From positions 1 through 12,717 of the forward strand of contig CACZQG010000063.1 in assembly GCA_902783235.1 (NCBI GenBank): DNA of 12,717 nt. Direction: 5' to 3'. The translations under genes and the position numbers were made by a program. Positions 1 to 7,800 of this stretch are shown piece by piece. Source of the DNA: an uncultured Ruminococcus sp. (GTDB lineage: Bacteria > Bacillota > Clostridia > Oscillospirales > Ruminococcaceae). Each line of letters begins with the position of its first letter. Position 1 is the first letter of the stretch. The notes under the pieces are model-generated. The model made no database searches and was not told where the DNA came from. It saw nothing but the letters and a program-made list of their open reading frames with translations.

Positions 1-82
1 GATGACGTGCAAAGCTTCCAGCGGTCTTTGTGCGGTGTTGCCTTAATTCTTCGCATAAATCTTCAAGATTTAATTGGGACAT
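1..82 (-). CDS. Possible 5' end of a hypothetical gene, cut by the window start
   Basis: On the minus strand an ATG at 82-80 opens a frame that runs without a stop to the window edge (27 codons). The peptide starts MSQLNLEDLCEELRQ and is hydrophilic, with an acidic, helix-like beginning, which is compatible with a real N-terminus. I do not recognise the family. Against it, no Shine-Dalgarno sequence is visible upstream, because the fold-back repeat begins only 6 bases before the start codon. The plus strand is also open in one frame over the same bases (1-105), so openness alone proves little. If real, the gene is divergent from dxr, and the repeat may have separated it from its original start signals. 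Its product and length cannot be judged here. Confidence 0.2.
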   Translation of the reverse strand, partial: MSQLNLEDLCEELRQHRTKTAGSFARH

Positions 83-88
83 CAATAC

Positions 89-234
89 TAATGCGTAATG
101 CGTGATTCGTAATGCATAACTATCGGTGCAGCCCTGAAATAATAAATTGCAAAAACTTGATCGTGTTGCCTTTATTATATCTTTGCTGCAGGGACGGCCG
201 CTATTACGAATTACGCATTACGAATTATGCATTA
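89..234. repeat. Fold-back (MITE-like) element with inverted heptanucleotide arrays
   Basis: The left arm (89-120) reads as four 7-bp units: TAATGCG, TAATGCG, TGATTCG, TAATGCA. The right arm (203-234) carries the complementary units ATTACGA, ATTACGC, ATTACGA, ATTATGC. By eye the arms match at about 25 of 32 positions when one is reverse-complemented. Pairing continues inward: CCCTG 132-136 with CAGGG 189-193, ATAATAAA 139-146 with TTTATTAT 171-178, and GCAA 149-152 with TTGC 166-169, leaving a loop near 153-165. The whole 146-bp segment can therefore fold into one long imperfect hairpin. It encodes no convincing protein and ends about 10 bases before the dxr ribosome binding site. Its size and terminal inverted repeats resemble a miniature non-autonomous transposable element or a REP-like repeat. 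No clear target-site duplication is visible. Confidence 0.75.
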
Positions 235-256
235 AAACATAAAAAGAAGGGTAATT

Positions 257-1399
257 ATGGAAAAAACTATCTCTATTTTGGGTTCCACCGGATCTATAGG
301 TACGCAGTCTATAGAGGTGGCAAATAAGCATGGTATAAAGATATATGCATTGGCAGCACACAGTAATTATCGGCTTCTGGCAAGACAGTGTATTGACAAT
401 AAAGTAAAAAAAGCCTGTATATTTGATGAAGGATTCAGGGACAGTTTAAAAGCTATTCTTGATCCCTACGGCATTGAGGTACTATGCGGTATGGAGGGGC
501 TTTGCGAAATAGCAGGCGATCCGTGCAGCGGAATGCTGCTGAATTCCGTAGTGGGAATGGTAGGACTTCTTCCAACACTAACCGCTATTGACGCAGGTAA
601 GGATATAGCATTGGCAAATAAGGAAACTCTTGTGGCAGGGGGCAAGCTGGTAATGGATAAAGCAGCCGTAAACGGCGTAAAGATCTATCCGGTTGACAGT
701 GAGCATTCTGCTATATTTCAGTGCTTACAGGGTAACAAGCGCTCACAGCTGAAAAAGATACTTCTTACAGCTTCGGGAGGACCATTCTTTGGTAAAAAGC
801 GTAATGAGCTGGAAAATGTTACAATAGAGCAGGCTCTGTCTCATCCAAACTGGAGCATGGGTAACAAGATAACAATCGACTCGGCAACTCTTATGAACAA
901 AGGACTTGAATTTATAGAAGCAAAATGGTTGTTTGACCTTGACCCTTCTCAGATAGAGATAATAGTTCACAGACAGAGTGTTATCCATTCTGCGGTGGAA
1001 TATGATGATAATTCTGTTATAGCTCAGCTGGGGTGTCCGGATATGAAGATACCTATACAGTATGCTTTGCTGTATCCTGACAGGCTTGAGTGTGACTGTA
1101 AGCCGCTGAGTCTTACGGATTACGGAACGCTGACCTTTGATAAGCCTGATACTGAGACCTTTGGATGTCTGAAGGCGGCGATTGAGGCTATAAAAGCGGG
1201 CGGTGCTTATCCATGTATCGTAAACGGTGCAAATGAACAGGCAGTACAGCTTTTCCTGGATAAGAAGATAAGCTTTACAAGGATCGGAGACATTGTTTCA
1301 TCGGTTCTTGATAATTTTGCCTTTCATGACATAAACTCCTATGAGGACGTTATAAAGTGGGACAGAAAAGCAAGAGAATACGTTTTGGAAAAAGCATAA
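257..1399 (+). CDS. dxr: 1-deoxy-D-xylulose 5-phosphate reductoisomerase
   Basis: This cytoplasmic enzyme rearranges and reduces 1-deoxy-D-xylulose 5-phosphate to 2-C-methyl-D-erythritol 4-phosphate with NADPH, the committed step of the MEP isoprenoid pathway. The 380-residue product has the usual family length. The NADPH-binding loop GSTGSIG is at residues 9-15 and ALANKET at 118-124. The metal-binding DSE triad is at 147-149, the substrate loop ASGGPF at 172-177, and the flexible lid HPNWSMG at 197-203. The substrate- and metal-binding NKGLE is at 214-218, followed by the HRQSVIHS region from 238. All key residues are present. The ATG at 257 follows an AGAAGG ribosome binding site (245-250) by 6 bases. 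The gene leads a tight operon with rseP and ispG, the latter acting later in the same pathway. No convincing promoter is seen; it must lie inside or upstream of the fold-back repeat. Confidence 0.98.
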   Translation: MEKTISILGSTGSIGTQSIEVANKHGIKIYALAAHSNYRLLARQCIDNKVKKACIFDEGFRDSLKAILDPYGIEVLCGMEGLCEIAGDPCSGMLLNSVVGMVGLLPTLTAIDAGKDIALANKETLVAGGKLVMDKAAVNGVKIYPVDSEHSAIFQCLQGNKRSQLKKILLTASGGPFFGKKRNELENVTIEQALSHPNWSMGNKITIDSATLMNKGLEFIEAKWLFDLDPSQIEIIVHRQSVIHSAVEYDDNSVIAQLGCPDMKIPIQYALLYPDRLECDCKPLSLTDYGTLTFDKPDTETFGCLKAAIEAIKAGGAYPCIVNGANEQAVQLFLDKKISFTRIGDIVSSVLDNFAFHDINSYEDVIKWDRKAREYVLEKA

Positions 1400-1416
1400 G
1401 CTTTCGGAGGTAAACA

Positions 1417-2499
1417 GTGAAGTACATTTTAGCTATACTGATAATCAGTCTGATAGTCTTTATCCATGAGCTGGGTCATTTTATTGCAGCTAAATGCTGT
1501 AAGGTAAAGGTACTGAAATTTGCTGTTGGCATGGGACCTAAGCTTATCGGCAAGCAATGGGGAGAAACGGAATACTCCATAAGAGTTTTTCCCTTTGGCG
1601 GATTCTGTGCCATGGAAGGCGAGGAGACAGACGCAATATCCAAAAGTGAGATAGGTGATGCAGCACACAATGAAGGGGACAGGTCGTTAAAAAATAAACC
1701 TATATGGCAGCGGTTTATTATATTTTTTGCAGGTCCTTTTATGAATGTTGCTCTTGGATTTGTACTGGCCGTGGTTCTGGTCCTGATGAATAAGGCAGTC
1801 CCTACATCTCAGATATCGGATTTTCATACCATATCCGGAAGTAACAGCACAGTATCCGCCCTCAGCCATAACAGCGGGCTTGAGGTCGGTGATACTATCA
1901 TCAAGATGAACGGCATGAGGATATTCACTACCAGTGACATAAGCTATCAGATAAACTCTAATGCCGGCAAGCCTATGGATGTGGTCATAGACCGCAACGG
2001 TGAGGAAATGACATTGAAGAATGTGACCTTCGGGGATCCCAATACCGGAGAAAACATAGATTTCAGGATCAAGGGAGAAAGCAAAAATCCTATAAATGTT
2101 CTCTCATATGCAGCTAAGGACACTATATCCACCGGCAGGCTGATCTGGATCTCTCTGGTGGATCTGGTAAGCGGCAAGTATAATATAAGTGAAATGTCAG
2201 GACCTGTGGGAATGGTCAAGGAGATAGGCAACGCTGCTTCCGACAGCGAGAATCTATGGCAGGCGATTCTGACTCTGATGCGCTTGTCAATGTTCATAAC
2301 CGTAAATCTGGGAATAGCAAATCTGCTTCCCATACCCGGTCTGGACGGCGGCAGGATACTATTCCTTCTTGTGGAGGCAATAAGACGAAAGCCACTCAAG
2401 CCGGAGCATGAGGGTATAGTAAACCTTATAGGCGTGGGAATGGTACTGCTTCTTGTTGTCGCAGTAACATTCAGTGATATAGTTGAACTTATAGGATAA
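1417..2499 (+). CDS. rseP: RIP metalloprotease RseP (site-2 protease family, M50)
   Basis: This is an integral membrane zinc protease that cuts substrates within the membrane, typically anti-sigma factors (RsiW in Bacillus subtilis) and leftover signal peptides. The 360-residue product carries the zinc-binding HELGH at residues 17-21 in the first membrane segment. A second hydrophobic segment lies at about 100-124 and a PDZ-like domain at roughly 130-205. The GPVG motif is at 262-265, the third metal ligand is in NLLPIPGLDGG (302-312), and a final membrane helix spans about 334-352. Together these give the normal single-PDZ Gram-positive architecture. The start is GTG at 1417, supported by a CGGAGG ribosome binding site at 1405-1410. 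It begins 17 bases after dxr and runs almost into ispG, so it is clearly co-transcribed. Its substrate cannot be told from this window. Confidence 0.96.
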   Translation: MKYILAILIISLIVFIHELGHFIAAKCCKVKVLKFAVGMGPKLIGKQWGETEYSIRVFPFGGFCAMEGEETDAISKSEIGDAAHNEGDRSLKNKPIWQRFIIFFAGPFMNVALGFVLAVVLVLMNKAVPTSQISDFHTISGSNSTVSALSHNSGLEVGDTIIKMNGMRIFTTSDISYQINSNAGKPMDVVIDRNGEEMTLKNVTFGDPNTGENIDFRIKGESKNPINVLSYAAKDTISTGRLIWISLVDLVSGKYNISEMSGPVGMVKEIGNAASDSENLWQAILTLMRLSMFITVNLGIANLLPIPGLDGGRILFLLVEAIRRKPLKPEHEGIVNLIGVGMVLLLVVAVTFSDIVELIG

Positions 2500-2509
2500 G
2501 GTGAGCAAT

Positions 2510-3547
2510 ATGAGAAGAGTTAAAGAAGTTAAAGTGGGAAGCTGTGTTCTGGGCAGCGGCAGGATATATATACAGTCCATGCTGAACAAGCGTTCGGATG
2601 ATATTGAAGGCAGTGTACAGCAGGCGATGGAGCTGGAAAAAGCAGGATGTGAAATAGTAAGAGCTGCTATACCCGATATGGAAGCTGTAAAGCTTATTCC
2701 GGCAATTAAAGAAAAGATAGGCATCCCCCTTGTAGCCGATATACATTTTGATTATAGACTGGCTCTTGCGGCGGCTGATGCAGGTATTGACAAAATAAGG
2801 ATAAATCCCGGAAATATCGGGGATATGGACAGGGTGAAGCAGGTGGCTGACAGCTGCAAAAGCAGGGGTATCCCTATCAGGATCGGTGTAAATTCCGGTT
2901 CTCTTGAAAAAAGTATACTTGAAAAATACGGTGCTCCCACGGCAGAAGCTTTGGTGGAAAGCGCACTTTATCATGTAAGCCTGCTTGAAAGATTTGATTT
3001 TGACAACATTGTTATATCCATAAAGTCATCCAATGTAAAGACTATGCTGGACAGCTACAGGTTAGCGGCACAAAAATGCAATTATCCCTTACACCTTGGC
3101 GTTACCGAGGCAGGTACCGAGCGAATGGGTATCATAAAGTCTGCTGCCGGAATAGGCTCATTGCTGTGTGATGGGATAGGGGAGACTATAAGAGTCTCTC
3201 TGACAGATGAACCTGTAAAGGAGATATATGCGGCAAAGGATATACTTAAAGCTATTGGCATGGGCAGGGGAGTAGAGATCGTTTCATGTCCCACCTGCGG
3301 AAGAACCAGAATTGACCTTGTGAAAGCAGCTAAAATGGTAGAGGATGCGGTAAAGGATATTGACAAGGATATAAAGGTAGCGGTCATGGGCTGTGTGGTA
3401 AACGGTCCGGGAGAAGCAAGAGAAGCAGATATCGGCATTGCCGGCGGTGACAGGTGTGCAGTTCTTTTCAAAAAAGACGGCAGCTCCCGAAAAATAGCTG
3501 AGGATGACATAGTTCCCGAGCTTCTTAAAGAAATAGAGAAAATGTGA
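2510..3547 (+). CDS. ispG: 4-hydroxy-3-methylbut-2-en-1-yl diphosphate synthase
   Basis: IspG (GcpE) is a [4Fe-4S] enzyme that reductively opens methylerythritol cyclodiphosphate to HMBPP, the penultimate step of the MEP pathway. The N-terminal half is the TIM-barrel domain, with LVADIHFDYR and KIRINPGN typical of the family. The C-terminal half is the cluster domain. Cluster ligands are visible as CPTCGR and GCVVNGPGEA: three cysteines plus a glutamate seven residues after the third cysteine, as in Escherichia coli. The protein is about 345 residues, the short form without the plant-type insert. I chose ATG 2510, giving MRRVKEVKVG, because AGGTGA at 2499-2504 lies 5 bases upstream and matches the anti-Shine-Dalgarno. 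An in-frame GTG at 2501 would add three residues with a poorer signal. It starts 10 bases after the rseP stop. Confidence 0.96.
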   Translation: MRRVKEVKVGSCVLGSGRIYIQSMLNKRSDDIEGSVQQAMELEKAGCEIVRAAIPDMEAVKLIPAIKEKIGIPLVADIHFDYRLALAAADAGIDKIRINPGNIGDMDRVKQVADSCKSRGIPIRIGVNSGSLEKSILEKYGAPTAEALVESALYHVSLLERFDFDNIVISIKSSNVKTMLDSYRLAAQKCNYPLHLGVTEAGTERMGIIKSAAGIGSLLCDGIGETIRVSLTDEPVKEIYAAKDILKAIGMGRGVEIVSCPTCGRTRIDLVKAAKMVEDAVKDIDKDIKVAVMGCVVNGPGEAREADIGIAGGDRCAVLFKKDGSSRKIAEDDIVPELLKEIEKM

Positions 3548-3548
3548 A

Positions 3549-4871
3549 ATGGAATTTGAAATGGGTGCATGGAGTGCAAGCATAAACGGCAATGACACCG
3601 CTGCCGATCTGTTGAGTGAATATACCTGTACTTTTTACAAATACGGTGCAGATGAGGGCTTGAAAAAGCTTGACGAGTATGTCAGGACAATGTTTGATGA
3701 AAGTGACAGTCAGGAATGGTGTGATTACATATACTCCCTTGCAAATTTCATGTGGAAAAAAGGGATACTTACAGAGAAAATAAAAAAACAAGCTATTGGT
3801 ATGATAGACAGCGGCTTTGGGCTTGAAAACTGGGGAGAGACCGGCGAGCAGATGCTGAAAGAGCGGCAAAGGGTGCTGAAAAAGCTTAAAGAAAAGCTCC
3901 TGTCTCCCATGTGTGCTCCTAAAAGGATACGCCCCAATGTGTACATGAATGAGATATTCAATAACGGTGATGTTGTAGCCGTTAAACTGAAAACAAAGGA
4001 CAAGGTCTATTCCCACAAGGCGGAATACAATAAGAAAATATCGGCGGAGGAATTTCATTCCTATGACGGCAAGTATATCCTTATCCAAAAGGTATGCACG
4101 GAATGTTCATGGCACTCATCGGTAGTACCGGAAATTGGCGACAAGTGGGCGGTATTCAGATTGCTTGAGGGGGTATATGATGAAATACCCGAAAGCGTTG
4201 ATATTGATAGATTGAAGTATGCATATTTTCAAACGGATAATTTTCTTACCCCATTTTTTTACTGTGAAAGTACCATGTTTTATTTCAGAAAACGTGGGTA
4301 TAAGGTCATCTGCAATTGTGATATTTCGGGCGATACAGAAATAGAAAAATATAACCTTTGCAATTTCAATCAAAAGAAAGATTTATTCCTTGGAGTATGC
4401 AACGACTGGAACGATGCAGATTCGGATCTCCTGTCAGCTATGTGGAATAAAACAGAGATAGAAAAGTACAGCGGCGACATGGATATCCTGGAAAAGCTGA
4501 TATACAGAGCCGTTAATTACGGCTGTTATGACCCCGACTTGTCACGTGCGGATAACGATGCTGTCTTTGAGGAAAACGGCAGGAAAGCTATAGCGCATTT
4601 CAATGAGAATATTACAAGGGAAGCAGATGTATATACTTTAAGATACGGCAGCATTATCGGACTGGCAACGGTCACAGGTAACCGAATAGATGATCTGTAC
4701 ATAAAAGGAAACCGTAGAAAGCTGGGCTTTGGCACGGAGCTTATCAACTATGTCAAAAATCTCATAGGAGACGGTGCTTTTTTTGAACTGCCAAAGCATC
4801 TTTTGGGGACACAAAACGGATACTTGCTTGAAAAGCTGTGCAAAAGTGCAGATATTGAATTTAGGAAATGA
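3549..4871 (+). CDS. Hypothetical protein: DUF4259-like N-terminus, unknown middle, GNAT-like C-terminus
   Basis: I do not recognise this 440-residue protein as a named family, but parts of it are suggestive. Residues 5-22 (MGAWSAS, then NDTAADLL) resemble the start of DUF4259 proteins, which characteristically begin MGAWG and have an ND(T/D)A core. Residues 100-118 form a charged helix. The middle (about 125-290) is rich in aromatic residues, with several cysteines including CTEC at 183-186. The C-terminus resembles a GNAT N-acetyltransferase fold: strands at IIGLATV (369-375) and NRIDDLYI (378-385), then the acetyl-CoA pyrophosphate-loop pattern R-x-x-G-x-G at 390-395 and a helix. No signal peptide or membrane segment is seen, so it is probably cytosolic. 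It starts 1 base after ispG and ends 13 bases before polC, so it is probably translationally coupled. An alternative start is ATG 3561 (MGAW), which suits the family better. Neither start has a strong ribosome binding site. The acetylation substrate is unknown. Confidence 0.85.
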   Translation: MEFEMGAWSASINGNDTAADLLSEYTCTFYKYGADEGLKKLDEYVRTMFDESDSQEWCDYIYSLANFMWKKGILTEKIKKQAIGMIDSGFGLENWGETGEQMLKERQRVLKKLKEKLLSPMCAPKRIRPNVYMNEIFNNGDVVAVKLKTKDKVYSHKAEYNKKISAEEFHSYDGKYILIQKVCTECSWHSSVVPEIGDKWAVFRLLEGVYDEIPESVDIDRLKYAYFQTDNFLTPFFYCESTMFYFRKRGYKVICNCDISGDTEIEKYNLCNFNQKKDLFLGVCNDWNDADSDLLSAMWNKTEIEKYSGDMDILEKLIYRAVNYGCYDPDLSRADNDAVFEENGRKAIAHFNENITREADVYTLRYGSIIGLATVTGNRIDDLYIKGNRRKLGFGTELINYVKNLIGDGAFFELPKHLLGTQNGYLLEKLCKSADIEFRK

Positions 4872-4884
4872 AAGGTCGTAGAAA

Positions 4885-7800
4885 ATGACTGAAATAAGTC
4901 TTGAAGAATTTTTAAGTGAATATTCCGTAACTATTCCCGAGCCGGTAAAGGGCGGAATGATATACAAGCTTACATATTCAAAGGATCTTACAGAAATATC
5001 CTTCTATGTTCGTTTTGATAAGCTTATATCATATGAGGACACGGTGGATTTTGAAAAGAACATAGAAAGCTATTTCAGACTTGAAAGAGCAGGGCTGTAT
5101 CCGTTATATAAGCCCGGGATGTTTACTATGGAGTATTATCCGGAGCTGATATTGAAGCTAAAGCGCAGGATAGCGGCGGTGAACGGTTTTCTTGATGGTG
5201 CTGATGTCTCTTTTGAAAATAATACTGTAAAGATCGGACTTAAAAACGGAGGCTATGATCTCCTTATGAAGTCTGACTTTAAGGGAGCTTTTTCTGCCCT
5301 GATACGGGAAGAGTTCGGAATTGATATCAAGGCGGAGCTTACAGGTGAGCTTAAGGTTGATCCTGACGAGTTTTACAAAAAACAGGTTGAATATGAAGCT
5401 GCTATTTCCAAAGAACCTGTCAGACCTATGGAGCAGGTAGCTTATCAGGAGAGTACTGTGGTCAGACCTGTATCACAGTCTGAGTATGCAATGCCACAGC
5501 CTAATTCTGATACACCCTCTGTTGATCTGTCTGACCTTATGAATGTTGTTCCCGATTCGGGAGAGGTGGTAATGGGCAGAATGGTACGCCAGACTCCTGT
5601 GACTATTGCAGAGGCGTGTATGCAATTAGGAAACAAGGTCACTCTCATGGCAGACATATTCGACGTAGGGGAGATGAGGACGACCAAGACCGGGAAGGAG
5701 ATATATACCTTCTTTATCACTGACTATACAGGGTCTGTTGTAATGAAATTTTTCCGTGACCCGGAAAAAGACGATATTGATGTTAAGAAGCTTCGCAAGG
5801 GTGTTACCGTAGTAGTTAACGGTGAGATAGCCTATGATGATTTTTCAAGGGATATTTCCATAAGACCACGCTCCATTATGACAGTGAAAAAGGTGCAGCG
5901 CATGGATAAGGCTGAGAAAAAGCGAGTAGAGCTTCATCTCCATACCTCCATGTCGGCAATGGATGCGGTGACAGATGTATCAAAGCTTATAAACTGTGTT
6001 CATTCCTGGGGACACAAGGCAATGGCGATAACCGATCACGGGGTTGTTCAGGCTTTCCCTGATGCCATGAATACAGTATCGGGTATGGATGATTTCAAGC
6101 CCATATATGGATGTGAGGCATATGTAGTCAATGATATAGATCCGGTAAATATCGCAACAAAGGATGATCCACGAAGTATCAATGATGAAATAATAGTATA
6201 TGACGTAGAAACAACCGGCTTGAATGTGTCTGCCGACAGACTTACAGAGATAGGTGCGGTAAAGCTGAAAGGACTTCGTATTGTTGACAGCTTTAATACC
6301 TTTGTAAATCCCGGAAAGCCTATTCCTCCCGAGATCACTCAACTGACAGGTATAACGGATGCCATGGTAGCTGATGCTCCGAATGAAGAACAGGCTGTAA
6401 AGCAGTTCTTTGAGTTTTGCGGTGAGGATCATGTAAGGGTGGCACATAACGCAAGATTTGATAATTCATTTATTGACGATGTTTGCAGACGATATGATAT
6501 CCCCAACAAATATACATCAATAGATACTCTTATACTTTGTCGTGCGGTACTCACGGAGCTTTCAAGATTTAAGCTGGATACTGTAGCCAAGCATCTGAAG
6601 CTTGGTAAATTCGATCATCACCGTGCCTGTGACGATGCACTGATGCTGGCAAAGATCTTCATGGAGCTTATGTCACGAATTATTCGTGACTATGGTGTGG
6701 AAACTGTTGCGGATCTGAACACCAAGGTACCTGATATAGAGATCAAAAAGCTTAAATCCTTCCATCAGATAATACTTGTGAGAAATAGTGTCGGACTGAA
6801 AAACCTGTATAAGCTCATATCACTCAGTCAGATAAAGTATTTCTATAAAAAGCCCCTTATGCCCAAGTCGGAGCTTATGAAATACCGTGAGGGACTTATC
6901 TTCGGCAGTGCCTGTGAAGCAGGTGAGCTTTTCCGTGCTATGGTGGACAGACAGCCGGAAGAAAAAATAGAGGAACTTGCTAAATTCTATGACTATCTGG
7001 AAATACAGCCGGTACTTAACAATGAATTTATGATAAGAAACGGAACGGCAGGCTCTATAGAAGAGCTGGAGGATTACAATAAAAGGATAGTCCGGATAGG
7101 AGAAAAGCTGGGTATACCTGTTTGTGCAACCTGTGATGTTCACTTTATGAATAAGGAGGACAGTATTTTCCGTAAGATACTCATGTCAGGCAATGGCTTT
7201 GATGATGCTGAGTTTCAGCCTCCTCTTTATCTTCGTACAACCGATGAAATGCTGGAGGAATTCAAATATCTGGGTGAGGAAAAGGCATATGAGGTGGTTG
7301 TGGAAAACACCAATAAGATAGCTGATATGATCGAGAGTACTGTCAGACCCATACCCAAGGGTACATTTACCCCTGATCTTCCCGGTGCTCAGGAGGAGCT
7401 TATAAATATAACTCATGAAAAGGCAAAAAGTATATACGGAGATCCTCTTCCGGAAATTGTAGATAAGCGTCTTACCAGAGAGCTGGATTCAATTATCAAG
7501 CATGGTTTTGCTGTACTTTATGTTATTGCCAAGAGACTTGTATGGAATTCAGTAGAGAATGGATACCTTGTTGGTTCACGAGGATCGGTAGGATCGTCCT
7601 TTGTAGCATCTATGGCAGGAATTTCCGAGGTAAATCCATTACCGCCTCATTATGTATGTCCCAAATGCAAGTACAGTGAGTTTATCACAGACGGAAGCTA
7701 CGGATCGGGATATGATCTCCCCCCGAAAAACTGCCCTAAGTGCGAGGCAGAGATGATACGTGAGGGACATGACATTCCTTTCGAGACCTTCCTGGGATTT

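Noticed and set aside
56..72. Inverted repeat TAAATCTT-C-AAGATTTA
   Set aside because: The arms are perfect but AT-rich, the centre is 1 base, and no T-run follows. It also lies within the possible minus-strand frame. Chance or a minor dyad is as likely as a regulatory site.
147..178. Promoter for dxr inside the fold-back repeat (TTGCAA with TTTATT or TATTAT)
   Set aside because: The boxes are weak and spacing is off or marginal (18 to 20 bases). AT-rich repeat sequence would generate such matches by chance.
112..327. 71-codon plus-strand frame overlapping the repeat and the dxr start
   Set aside because: It runs through the fold-back repeat and overlaps dxr in another frame. It has no ribosome binding site and a composition unlike a conserved protein.
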